This document shows positions 16,014 to 24,110 of a stretch of DNA of 59,668 nucleotides, in pieces. The translations under genes were made by a program, and so were the position numbers. The notes under the pieces are model-generated. The model saw only the letters and a program-made list of their open reading frames with translations, did no database searches and had not been told where the DNA came from. Source of the stretch: Aggregatibacter actinomycetemcomitans (GTDB lineage Bacteria > Pseudomonadota > Gammaproteobacteria > Enterobacterales > Pasteurellaceae); contig JACAWG010000081.1 in NCBI GenBank assembly GCA_017160915.1, positions 21,189 through 80,856 of the forward strand, given 5' to 3'. Position 1 is the stretch's first letter, and each line of letters starts with the position of its first letter.

Positions 16014-16802
16014 ATGGGTTTCTTAACAGGTAAACGTATTTTAGTCACCGGCCTCGCCAGCAATCGTTCTATCGCTTACGGCATTGCGAAAGCGATGAAA
16101 GAACAAGGTGCGGAATTGGCTTTCACTTATTTAAATGAAAAATTACAACCGCGCGTAGAAGAATTTGCCAAAGAATTCGGTGCGAACATCGTGCTTCCGT
16201 TAGATGTTGCTACCGATGAAAGCATCCAAAACTGTTTTGCGGAATTAAGCAAACACTGGGATAAATTTGACGGTTTCGTGCACGCCATTGCATTCGCACC
16301 GGGCGATCAACTCGATGGCGATTATGTGAACGCGGCGACCCGTGAAGGTTATCGCATCGCCCACGACATTAGCGCTTACAGCTTCGTGGCAATGGCGCAA
16401 GCGGCGCGCCCTTATTTGAATCCGAATGCGGCATTACTCACCCTTTCTTATTTAGGCGCTGAACGTGCGATTCCGAACTACAACGTTATGTGTTTAGCCA
16501 AAGCCTCTCTTGAAGCGGCAACCCGCGTGATGGCGGCGGATTTAGGCAAAGACGGCATTCGTGTGAACGCCATTTCCGCCGGTCCGATTCGCACCTTAGC
16601 GGCTTCCGGCATTAAAAACTTCAAGAAAATGCTTTCCGCTTTCGAGAAAACCGCCGCATTACGTCGCACTGTAACCATTGAAGATGTGGGCAACTCCGCC
16701 GCATTTTTATGCTCCGATTTAGCTTCCGGCATCACCGGCGAAATCGTCCACGTGGATGCCGGTTTCAGCATCACCGCCATGGGCGAATTAGGCGAAGAAT
16801 AA
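16014..16802 (+). CDS. fabI: Enoyl-[acyl-carrier-protein] reductase (NADH) FabI
   Basis: Last reductive step of each fatty-acid elongation cycle; target of triclosan and isoniazid-type inhibitors. 262 residues, an SDR with the FabI-type signatures: [13 protein letters not shown] cofactor loop near residue 13, and the catalytic Tyr-X6-Lys in [15 protein letters not shown] near residue 155-165, preceded by [11 protein letters not shown]. The start at 16014 ([13 protein letters not shown]) fits E. coli FabI; ribosome site TAGGAA. Monocistronic: own promoter upstream and a terminator right after. Confidence 0.97.
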   Translation: MGFLTGKRILVTGLASNRSIAYGIAKAMKEQGAELAFTYLNEKLQPRVEEFAKEFGANIVLPLDVATDESIQNCFAELSKHWDKFDGFVHAIAFAPGDQLDGDYVNAATREGYRIAHDISAYSFVAMAQAARPYLNPNAALLTLSYLGAERAIPNYNVMCLAKASLEAATRVMAADLGKDGIRVNAISAGPIRTLAASGIKNFKKMLSAFEKTAALRRTVTIEDVGNSAAFLCSDLASGITGEIVHVDAGFSITAMGELGEE

Positions 16803-16823
16803 TTTTTTCTTCCTTTATTTATC

Positions 16824-16848
16824 GGCAGGTTTTTTAACCTGCCTTTTT
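16824..16848 (+). terminator. Terminator after fabI
   Basis: GGCAGGTT (16824-16831) and AACCTGCC (16836-16843) with a TTTT loop, then five T (16844-16848). Confidence 0.88.
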
Positions 16849-16874
16849 AGTTTTTACACCATTTATGAGATGTT

Positions 16875-18854
16875 ATGTTTCAAGATAATCCCCTACTCGC
16901 CCAATTAAAACAACAAATTCACGACAGCAAAGAACGCGTGGAAGGCACGGTAAAAAGCACCGACAAGGCTTACGGTTTTTTAGAATGTGATAAAAAAAGC
17001 TATTTTATTGCGCCGCCGGCAATGAAAAAAGTCATGCACGGCGACAAAATCACCGCCACCATCGAAAAACAGGGTGACAAAGAACAGGCGGAACCAGAAG
17101 CCCTGCTCGAACCCATGCTCACCCGTTTCATCGCCAAAGTACGGTTCAATAAAGACAAGAAATTACAGGTATTGGTAGATCACCCGAACATCAATCAACC
17201 CATTGGCGCCGCGCAAAACAAATCCGTAAAAGAAGAATTGCAGGAAGGCGATTGGGTGGTGGCAACACTGAAAACCCATCCGCTGCGTGACGATCGTTTT
17301 TTCTATGCGCAAATCACCCAATTCATTTGCCGCACCGATGATGAGCTAGCACCTTGGTGGGTGACTCTTGCCCGTCACGAGCAACCACGTGAGCCTGTTC
17401 AGGGGCAAGATCAATATGAAATGCAGGATAAAGAAACGCGCGAAAATCTGACCGCACTTCACTTCGTCACCATCGACTCGGAAACCACGCAGGACATGGA
17501 TGACGCCTTGTATATCGAACCGTTAACCTCAAATGGCGAACAAAACGGCTGGCAGTTAGTCGTAGCGATTGCCGATCCGACAACTTACATCAGCCTAGAT
17601 TCGCAAATTGAGAAAGATGCTAAGCAACGCTGTTTCACCAACTATCTGCCGGGCTTCAACATTCCTATGTTGCCACGTGAACTCTCCGATGAACTTTGCT
17701 CCTTAAAACCAAACGAGACCCGTCCGGCATTGGTTTGTTATATTCAGACGGATTTACAGGGCAATATCGTCGCGCCGGCAAAATTTGTGTTAGCGAATGT
17801 GCAATCGAAAGCTAAATTGGCTTATAGTCAGGTTTCCGATTATTTAGAAGGCAAAGAAAATGCCCGGCAACCGGAAAACCCGGAAACGGCACAGCAAATT
17901 CATTGGCTGCATCAATTTACCCTCGCCAGGACACAATGGCGCAAAACCCATGCGCTATTATTCAAAGAAAAACCGGATTATTCTTTCGTGTTGGGAGAAA
18001 ACGGCAAGGTGCAGGAAATTAAGGCGGAATATCGTCGTATTGCCAATCAGATCGTGGAAGAATCCATGATTATCGCCAATATTTGCGCCGCTCAATTTTT
18101 ACAGGAAAACCTGCAATGCGGCATTTTCAACACACACAGCGGGTTCGACAAAAAATTCCTGGAAAACGCCCATCATTTTCTGCTAGCCAATTTAGCGAAC
18201 GACGAAAACAAAGCGGAATTACAAGCTCGCTATGCCGTAGAAAATTTAGCGACGCTAAACGGCTACAGCCAAATGCGCCACGATATTGAACCGATTGAAG
18301 GGGATTACTTGGAATTCCGCCTGCGTCGATTCTTAACGTTTGCAGAATTTAAAGCGGAATTGGCACCGCACTTTGGGTTGGGATTGAACGGTTACGCCAC
18401 TTGGACGTCACCGATTCGGAAATATTCCGACATGGTGAACCACCGTCTGATTAAAGCCTATTTAGCCAATCGCCCTTATGAAAAACCGGAAGAAAGCGTG
18501 CTAGTGCGCTTGCAAGAAGCGCGTCGCCAAAATCGCTTAGTAGAACGTGACATTGCCGATTGGCTATATTGTCGCTATCTTGCGGATAAAGTTGCCGAAA
18601 AAGCGGAATTTGAAGCGGAAGTGCAAGATGTTACCCGTGGCGGCTTACGTGTTTTATTGTTGGCAAACGGCGCGTCCATGTTTATTCCTGCCTCAACCTT
18701 GCACGATAACAAAGAAGACATCGTCATCAATACCGATGAAATCGCCTTCTATGTCAAAGATCAACGCCTTTATAAAATCGGGGATATTTTACGCGTGCAA
18801 CTCACGGAAGTGAAAGAAGCAACGCGTAGTATTGTGGGTATGGTCATCAAGTAA
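16875..18854 (+). CDS. rnb: Exoribonuclease II
   Basis: Processive 3'-5' hydrolytic RNase of mRNA decay. 659 residues, as expected for RNase II (RNase R would be longer). Domains in order: two N-terminal cold-shock/OB folds (about 20-160, starting VEGTVKSTDKAYGFLE), the RNB catalytic domain (about 190-530) with the metal-binding DSETTQDMDDAL near residue 201, and a C-terminal S1 domain (about 570-650, DVTRGGLRVLLLANGASMFIPAS split over that stretch). Follows fabI behind its terminator. The gene is directly followed by a paired uptake-signal hairpin. Confidence 0.96.
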   Translation: MFQDNPLLAQLKQQIHDSKERVEGTVKSTDKAYGFLECDKKSYFIAPPAMKKVMHGDKITATIEKQGDKEQAEPEALLEPMLTRFIAKVRFNKDKKLQVLVDHPNINQPIGAAQNKSVKEELQEGDWVVATLKTHPLRDDRFFYAQITQFICRTDDELAPWWVTLARHEQPREPVQGQDQYEMQDKETRENLTALHFVTIDSETTQDMDDALYIEPLTSNGEQNGWQLVVAIADPTTYISLDSQIEKDAKQRCFTNYLPGFNIPMLPRELSDELCSLKPNETRPALVCYIQTDLQGNIVAPAKFVLANVQSKAKLAYSQVSDYLEGKENARQPENPETAQQIHWLHQFTLARTQWRKTHALLFKEKPDYSFVLGENGKVQEIKAEYRRIANQIVEESMIIANICAAQFLQENLQCGIFNTHSGFDKKFLENAHHFLLANLANDENKAELQARYAVENLATLNGYSQMRHDIEPIEGDYLEFRLRRFLTFAEFKAELAPHFGLGLNGYATWTSPIRKYSDMVNHRLIKAYLANRPYEKPEESVLVRLQEARRQNRLVERDIADWLYCRYLADKVAEKAEFEAEVQDVTRGGLRVLLLANGASMFIPASTLHDNKEDIVINTDEIAFYVKDQRLYKIGDILRVQLTEVKEATRSIVGMVIK

Positions 18855-18933
18855 AAAAGTGCGGTGGATTTTGAGGGTGTTTTCGCTATTGTGTAGCTTG
18901 TTGCACAAAGCTCGAAAAAATCACCGCACTTTT
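18855..18933. terminator. Inverted uptake-signal pair after rnb
   Basis: AAAAGTGCGGTGGATTTT (18855-18872) and AAAAATCACCGCACTTTT (18916-18933) are opposing uptake signals that can pair with one mismatch region around a 43-base loop; the right arm ends in four T. Opposed uptake signals downstream of genes commonly act as terminators in Pasteurellaceae. Confidence 0.6.
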
Positions 18934-18939
18934 GATCAA

Positions 18940-18977
18940 AAAAATCCTGCTTAACGATAAGTTCAAGCAGGATTTTT
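18940..18977 (-). terminator. Bidirectional terminator between rnb and dps
   Basis: AAAAATCCTGCTT (18940-18952) and AAGCAGGATTTTT (18965-18977) form a 13-bp perfect stem with T-runs on both strands; it serves dps (minus strand) and can stop rnb read-through. Confidence 0.88.
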
Positions 18978-18991
18978 CTTTAGTCAAAGAA

Positions 18992-19474
18992 TTAGTTTGC
19001 GCAAGTTTGGCAAGCGGCCTGGAACATCCAAACCAGTTTCTCTTGTTCTTTGATGTAATCGCTCATTTGTGAAGCTGTGCCTTCGTCGTCAGCTTCGCCG
19101 GCAAGGGATAAAATTTCCCGTTGTTGTGCCAGTAAAACTTTGAAACCTTCCAATGTGCCTCTTAAGCAAGCGCTTGCGGTGCTCACGGCAATGTCTTCTT
19201 TAATACGGGAATGGGTTAAATATTGACTGAAAGCGTTATTCGGGGTGTAGCCCAGCGTTAAAATACGTTCAGCAACTTCATCCACTTTTTCCACAAGATC
19301 GGTGTAAATTTCTTCAAATTTGGCGTGTAATTCAAAAAAGTTCACATCTTTAATGTTCCAGTGATAACCACGCACATTGGTGTAAAAAACTTGGTAAGTC
19401 GCTAATAATTCGTTTAATTTTGACGCTAATACTTCTGATTGGGCAGTATCTAAACCAATAAATGTTTTTGACAT
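18992..19474 (-). CDS. dps: Dps ferritin-like DNA-binding stress protein
   Basis: Twelve-subunit mini-ferritin that oxidises and stores Fe2+ using H2O2 and protects DNA. 160 residues. The inter-subunit ferroxidase site is visible: the HWNIKDVNFFELHAKFEE segment (residues about 38-55) supplies the two His, the Asp and the Glu. The N-terminus lacks the long Lys-rich tail of E. coli Dps, so direct DNA binding may be weak. The two Cys at the C-terminus (CQTCAN) are an unusual end. GTAGAGGAG ribosome site. Monocistronic, divergent from emrA. Confidence 0.95.
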   Translation of the reverse strand: MSKTFIGLDTAQSEVLASKLNELLATYQVFYTNVRGYHWNIKDVNFFELHAKFEEIYTDLVEKVDEVAERILTLGYTPNNAFSQYLTHSRIKEDIAVSTASACLRGTLEGFKVLLAQQREILSLAGEADDEGTASQMSDYIKEQEKLVWMFQAACQTCAN

Positions 19475-19667
19475 AATATTTCTCCTCTACTTTATTAATT
19501 TAATAAAAATATGAACGATCTAAATCACAAGACCGCTCGTTTTTGTTGGCTTAAGTGTAGAAAAAAGCTCATAATAGAACAAATTGTTACACCGAATAGA
19601 ATTGATAGATTTTAAAAATCAAATAACAAATAATAATTCTCAAAATCTATTAAATTAAGGATAATAA

Positions 19668-20828
19668 ATGAGCGAAGTCAGCCAACCGCAAGTTGAAAAA
19701 TCAAAAAACACACGCCAAAAAGCACTGGGTATTTTCTTTTTTATTCTGATTCTTATTAGCCTCCTGACCGGACTGTACTGGTTCTTTTTTGTAAAAAACT
19801 ACCAAACCACCGAAGATGCCTATGTGAGCGGCAATCAAGTGATGATTTCCGCGCAAATTGCCGGTAACGTGCGACAAATTAACGCGGAAAATATGGATTT
19901 CGTTCACGCCGGCGATGTGTTGCTGGAGCTTGATGACGCCGATTATCAACTGAGTTTCAGCCAGGCACAAAACACCTTGGCAAGCGCCGTACGTCAAATT
20001 TCACAATTGGGCTATACCGTCAAACAGCTTGAAGCCACGGTTCAAGCCAATCAAATTGCACTGAATAAAGCACAGGGCGATTTAGCACGCCGCGAAATGC
20101 TGGGGAAAAGCGGCGCCATTGATAAAGAATCGCTGCAACACGCCAGAGAGGCGGTGATTACGGCAGAAGCCAATTTAAAAGCCGTTAAAAATCAACTTGC
20201 CGCCAATCAATCCTTACTTCTGAATGTGCCACTTAAAGAACAACCGGAAATTCAAAAAGCCATTAGTTCGCTAAAACAGGCTTGGCTAAATTTACAACGC
20301 ACCAAAATTATCAGCCCGGTGGACGGTTATGTGGCGCGTCGAAGCACGCAAGTCGGGCAAAAAGTCGCCGTGGGCAGTGCATTAATGGCGGTCATCGCCG
20401 GCGACCAAATGTGGGTGGATGCCAATTTCAAAGAAACCCAACTAAAAGATATGCGAATCGGGCAGCCGGTAAAATTGTCTTTTGATTTATATGGTCATGA
20501 TGTGAAATTTGACGGCAAAGTGGAAGGTATTGAAATGGGCACGGGCAGCGCATTTTCGTTATTACCAGCACAAAACGCCACCGGCAACTGGATCAAAGTA
20601 GTGCAACGGGTGCCGGTACGCATTAGCTTAGATGCGCAACAACTCACCCGTTACCCCTTGCGAATCGGCTTATCTACCTTGGTTGAGGTGAATATTGCCG
20701 ACACAAGCGGTGAAATGTTATCGCAGAAGAAACGCACGGCGCCGCTCTACTCCACCAACACCTTAGATTACGACCAAAGTGCGGTGGAAAATCTGATTGA
20801 AAAAATCATCAAAGACAATACCAACTAA
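19668..20828 (+). CDS. emrA: Multidrug efflux membrane-fusion protein EmrA
   Basis: Periplasmic adaptor linking the EmrB pump to an outer-membrane channel of TolC type. 386 residues: short cytoplasmic N-terminus, one membrane helix (about 23-45), then the HlyD-type biotinyl-lipoyl halves flanking an alpha-hairpin (about 100-190), with QIAGNVRQINAENMDFVHAG and the return strand IISPVDGYVARRSTQVGQKV split as usual. The C-terminal beta-barrel contains VDANFKETQLKDMRIGQPV. emrB starts 9 bases later. AAGGAT ribosome site. No adjacent MarR/EmrR regulator is seen. Confidence 0.93.
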   Translation: MSEVSQPQVEKSKNTRQKALGIFFFILILISLLTGLYWFFFVKNYQTTEDAYVSGNQVMISAQIAGNVRQINAENMDFVHAGDVLLELDDADYQLSFSQAQNTLASAVRQISQLGYTVKQLEATVQANQIALNKAQGDLARREMLGKSGAIDKESLQHAREAVITAEANLKAVKNQLAANQSLLLNVPLKEQPEIQKAISSLKQAWLNLQRTKIISPVDGYVARRSTQVGQKVAVGSALMAVIAGDQMWVDANFKETQLKDMRIGQPVKLSFDLYGHDVKFDGKVEGIEMGTGSAFSLLPAQNATGNWIKVVQRVPVRISLDAQQLTRYPLRIGLSTLVEVNIADTSGEMLSQKKRTAPLYSTNTLDYDQSAVENLIEKIIKDNTN

Positions 20829-20837
20829 GGTTTTGGA

Positions 20838-22355
20838 ATGATGCAAAAACCGATTGAAGGCGTCGCCCTTGGCATAATCACCTTGGCGTTATCCCTCGCC
20901 ACATTCATGCAAGTGTTGGATTCCACCATCGCCAATGTGGCGATTCCCACCATTGCGGGCGATCTCGGCGCGTCATTCAGCCAAGGCACTTGGGTCATCA
21001 CATCTTTCGGGGTGGCGAACGCCATTTCCATTCCTATCACCGGCTGGCTTGCCAAACGCTTCGGCGAGGTAAAATTATTCTTAATTTCCACCGCACTTTT
21101 TGTCTTCGCCTCTTGGCTATGCGGCATTTCCCACAGTTTGGAAATGTTGATTTTATGCCGCATATTCCAAGGGTTGGCGGCAGGCCCGATTATTCCTTTA
21201 TCACAAAGTTTACTACTCAATAATTATCCGCCGGAAAAACGCGGCATGGCGCTGGCATTTTGGGCGATGACGGTGGTTGTGGCGCCGATTTTCGGTCCGA
21301 TTCTCGGCGGTTGGATTAGTGACAACCTACATTGGGGCTGGATTTTCTTTATTAACGTGCCCATCGGTTTAATCGTGATTGGTTTGAGCTGGAAAATTTT
21401 AGCCCCACGAGAAAGTAAAATTCAGCATCAGCCGATAGATACCGTCGGCTTAATCTTGTTGATGTTAGGTGTCGGTTGTTTGCAATTAATGCTGGATCAA
21501 GGGCGCGAACAGGATTGGTTCAATTCCAATGAAATCATTATTCTTGCCGTAGTTTCCACCGTTACCTTAACCGCGTTGGTGATTTGGGAGCTCACTGACG
21601 ACAACCCGGTGGTGGATATTTCCTTGTTTAAGCAACGCAATTTTACCGTCGGTTGTTTATCCACCAGCCTAGCATTTTTGATTTACCTCGGCTCCGTCGT
21701 GCTAATCCCGTTATTGCTTCAACAAGTGTTCGGTTATACCGCCACTTGGGCGGGCTTGGCTTCCGCACCGGTGGGTTTATTTCCGATTTTGCTGTCGCCA
21801 CTCATCGGCAAATTCGGTTACAAAATCGATATGCGCATTTTGGTCACCATCAGTTTTGTGGTGTACGCCATCACCTTTTATTGGCGCGCCGTTACCTTTG
21901 AACCGAATATGACATTCATTGATGTGATATTACCGCAAACGGTGCAGGGTTTGGCGGTTGCCTGTTTCTTTATGCCGTTGACAACCATTACGTTATCGGA
22001 CTTGCCGGCACATAAAATGGCATCGGCTTCAAGTTTATTCAACTTTTTGCGCACGCTTGCCGGCTCTGTGGGGACCTCGCTCACCACGTTTTTATGGTAT
22101 AACCGTGAAGCCGTCCATCACACCCAACTCACCGAAGCCATTACGCCGTACAACCCTATCGCACAACAGTATTATCACATGATGGAACGCTTCGGCATGA
22201 GTGAAGAACAAACCTCTTCCCTACTTGCCCGCAATATTACTTCACAAGGCTTTATTATCGGTGCTAACGAAATTTTTTGGCTGTCTGCGATTATGTTCCT
22301 TATCTTGTTCATCTTAGTTTGGTTCGCCAAACCGCCTTTTGGCGGTCGTCATTAA
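20838..22355 (+). CDS. emrB: Multidrug efflux MFS transporter EmrB (DHA2 family)
   Basis: Fourteen-helix drug:H+ antiporter. 505 residues. The first helix ends in the DHA2 signature QVLDSTIANVAIPTIAGDL (motif D1, residues about 26-44); motif A-like WLAKRFGEVKLF and motif C GPILGGWISDNLHWGWIFFINVP follow near residues 75 and 150. The start is at one of two consecutive ATG codons after a GGA ribosome site. Forms an operon with emrA. The DHA2/EmrA pair typically exports hydrophobic toxins and uncouplers. Confidence 0.94.
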   Translation: MMQKPIEGVALGIITLALSLATFMQVLDSTIANVAIPTIAGDLGASFSQGTWVITSFGVANAISIPITGWLAKRFGEVKLFLISTALFVFASWLCGISHSLEMLILCRIFQGLAAGPIIPLSQSLLLNNYPPEKRGMALAFWAMTVVVAPIFGPILGGWISDNLHWGWIFFINVPIGLIVIGLSWKILAPRESKIQHQPIDTVGLILLMLGVGCLQLMLDQGREQDWFNSNEIIILAVVSTVTLTALVIWELTDDNPVVDISLFKQRNFTVGCLSTSLAFLIYLGSVVLIPLLLQQVFGYTATWAGLASAPVGLFPILLSPLIGKFGYKIDMRILVTISFVVYAITFYWRAVTFEPNMTFIDVILPQTVQGLAVACFFMPLTTITLSDLPAHKMASASSLFNFLRTLAGSVGTSLTTFLWYNREAVHHTQLTEAITPYNPIAQQYYHMMERFGMSEEQTSSLLARNITSQGFIIGANEIFWLSAIMFLILFILVWFAKPPFGGRH

Positions 22356-22391
22356 AAGTGCGGTCAAAAAATAAATATTTTTCCACGTTCA

Positions 22392-22420
22392 TTTACAAAT
22401 CAATAACAAACTCTTATAGT
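22392..22420 (+). promoter_or_regulatory. Promoter of the TPP-riboswitch transcript
   Basis: TTTACA (22392-22397), 17-base spacer, TATAGT (22415-22420). The predicted start (near 22427) falls just before the aptamer's P1 stem. Confidence 0.75.
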
Positions 22421-22428
22421 AATGCGCG

Positions 22429-22513
22429 TTAGTCGGGGTGCTCGGTTGCTTTAACAATCGGGCTGAGAAATACCCGTGAACCTGATACAGTTAGCACTGA
22501 CGTAGGAAACTAA
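22429..22513 (+). promoter_or_regulatory. TPP (thiamine pyrophosphate) riboswitch
   Basis: All THI-element landmarks are present in order: P1 TTAGT (22429-22433) / ACTAA (22509-22513), CGGGGTGCTC, the CTGAGA pyrimidine-sensor loop, ACCCG, and the TGAACCTGATACAG core ending in GTAGGAAACTAA. It lies about 97 bases ahead of the binding-protein ATG. I could not identify a clear terminator or ribosome-site-masking arm in that gap, so the mode of control is open. Confidence 0.95.
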
Positions 22514-22609
22514 TGCACTTCACTCTGCTTCTCATGGCTCATTTCAGTCAATTTCCCCCGTTTAGATGTTAGCCGGTATTGTTTTTCAATCTCACAAAGG
22601 ATTAAACCA

Positions 22610-23665
22610 ATGACCAAGCTTTCTCAACATTATGCTTTAGTAAAAACATCATTAAAATCCACCGCACTTTGCTTACTCCCAATGCTGTGTTATACGCAAA
22701 ATGCCCAGGCAGAAGGCAAACTGACAATTTATTGCAGCGTGCAAAATGTCACCTGTGAAAAAGTCACCCAACGTTTTGCCGAAAAATATAATGTCGATGC
22801 CAAATTTGTGCGTAATAGCACCGGCACCGTACTTGGCAAAATCAAAGCGGAAAAAGAAAATCCGCAAGCGGACGTCTGGTTCGGAGGCACCTTTGAACCG
22901 CATTTACAAGCCGCTGATCAAGGCTTGCTCGCCACTTACCGTTCACCATTACAAAAAGACATCATGCCGCAATTTAAAAAGTTAATGGACGAACGAGGCG
23001 ACTACACGTCCATTATTTATTTAATGGAAGTCGCCATTGGCGTGAATACGGAAAAATTAAAACAGCTCAATATTGCGGAACCTAAATGCTTTGCCGATTT
23101 ACTCAAACCGGAATTTAAAAATCAAATTCAATATGCCGATCCTCGGGTTTCCGGCACAGGCTATTCGTTGCTCACAACATTGGTTCAACTTTGGGGCGAA
23201 GAAAAAGCCTTTGATTATTTGAAAAAACTCAACGCAAACGTGGCGCAATATTCCAAAAGCGGTTTAGCCACAGGCAACCTGGCTACCGGCGAAGTGGGCG
23301 TAGATATTGCATTCATGCACGGTTATGTACGGGAAAAAGACAAAGGCGCACAGGTTAAAGGCATTCTCCCTTGCGAAGGCGTAGGCTATACCTTAGGCGC
23401 CGTCAGCATTATCAAAGGCGCGCGCAATCTTGAAAATGCCAAACATTTTGTCGATTTCGTCCTTGATACCGAAGCACAAGAAATCCCATGGCGCGAATCC
23501 GATTCTTATCAAATCCCAACCAATATCTACGCCAAACCGTCACCTAAAGCAAGTGATCCGACTAAGCTGGATTTACTGGATATTGATTTCATTCGCTTTG
23601 GCTCCGACGCGGAAAGCAAACGCTTGATTGAACGTTGGGTTGACGCGGTGAAAAGCGGAGAGTAA
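22610..23665 (+). CDS. Periplasmic substrate-binding protein under TPP control
   Basis: 351 residues with a signal peptide (cleavage near NAQA, residue 34). The mature protein starts GKLTIYCSVQN and continues FVRNSTGTVLGKI and ADVWFGGTFEPHL, the pattern of the FbpA/AfuA-type solute-binding family (ferric iron and sugar-phosphate binders). ThiB was considered, but the TPP-riboswitch control rather than the sequence is what points to thiamine. Substrate is therefore uncertain: thiamine, a phosphorylated precursor or TPP is inferred from the upstream riboswitch. No permease or ATPase gene follows; hipB comes 160 bases later, so it is an orphan that must borrow a transporter. AAAGGA ribosome site. 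Confidence 0.82.
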   Translation: MTKLSQHYALVKTSLKSTALCLLPMLCYTQNAQAEGKLTIYCSVQNVTCEKVTQRFAEKYNVDAKFVRNSTGTVLGKIKAEKENPQADVWFGGTFEPHLQAADQGLLATYRSPLQKDIMPQFKKLMDERGDYTSIIYLMEVAIGVNTEKLKQLNIAEPKCFADLLKPEFKNQIQYADPRVSGTGYSLLTTLVQLWGEEKAFDYLKKLNANVAQYSKSGLATGNLATGEVGVDIAFMHGYVREKDKGAQVKGILPCEGVGYTLGAVSIIKGARNLENAKHFVDFVLDTEAQEIPWRESDSYQIPTNIYAKPSPKASDPTKLDLLDIDFIRFGSDAESKRLIERWVDAVKSGE

Positions 23666-23713
23666 CGGAAAAAAGTGCGGTGGAAAAAACTAACGTTTTT
23701 TACTATAGATATT

Positions 23714-23815
23714 TATATCGCATAAGATATAACTCACAAATTATACTTTACAAGATATAAATACGATTTTATACTTCGTAGCGTATAAAACAGATTCTAT
23801 ACGCTATGACGTATA
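23714..23815 (+). promoter_or_regulatory. Four-site HipB operator array in a 14-bp TATA lattice
   Basis: Four 18-bp palindromes begin at 23714 (TATATCGCATAAGATATA), 23742 (TATACTTTACAAGATATA), 23770 (TATACTTCGTAGCGTATA) and 23798 (TATACGCTATGACGTATA), exactly 28 bases apart. The form TATAY-N8-RTATA parallels E. coli HipB operators (TATCC-N8-GGATA, also four). TATA recurs every 14 bases from 23714 to 23812, so linkers also read as weaker sites. The array ends at the hipB ribosome site. Confidence 0.85.
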
Positions 23816-23825
23816 AGGAGAAAAA

Positions 23826-24110
23826 ATGGTTATTACCACCGCAAAAATGCTTTCTCATGTTATTCGGGAATTTCGCTATCAAGGCAACCTCTCACAAACA
23901 GATGTCGCCAAACTTGCCGGCACCACCCAAGCCAGAATATCGGCTTTTGAAAATGAGCCGGAACGCACAAAATTAGAAACATTATTTAAAATTTTGGCAG
24001 GATTAGAATTAGAACTTATCGTGCAACCACGCAAAAAATCCGCTATTACGGAGAATTTAATCAGCGAGCCAACACCTGTATTTTACGATGATGATGATGA
24101 GGCGTGGTAA
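23826..24110 (+). CDS. hipB: HipB antitoxin, XRE-type repressor
   Basis: 94 residues. A helix-turn-helix of the XRE/Cro class spans about 20-60 (LSQTDVAKLAGTTQARISAFE), followed by an amphipathic segment with LELIVQPRKK, as in E. coli HipB, and an acidic C-terminal tail (DDDDEAW). HipB should neutralise HipA and repress its own operon through the operators just upstream. AAGGAG ribosome site. Its TAA overlaps the hipA ATG (TAATG), a normal toxin-antitoxin junction. Confidence 0.9.
   Translation: MVITTAKMLSHVIREFRYQGNLSQTDVAKLAGTTQARISAFENEPERTKLETLFKILAGLELELIVQPRKKSAITENLISEPTPVFYDDDDEAW

Noticed and set aside
22610-23665. Naming the binding protein ThiB/TbpA
   Set aside because: The sequence pattern fits the FbpA/AfuA-type binders; only the riboswitch points to thiamine, so no symbol is given.
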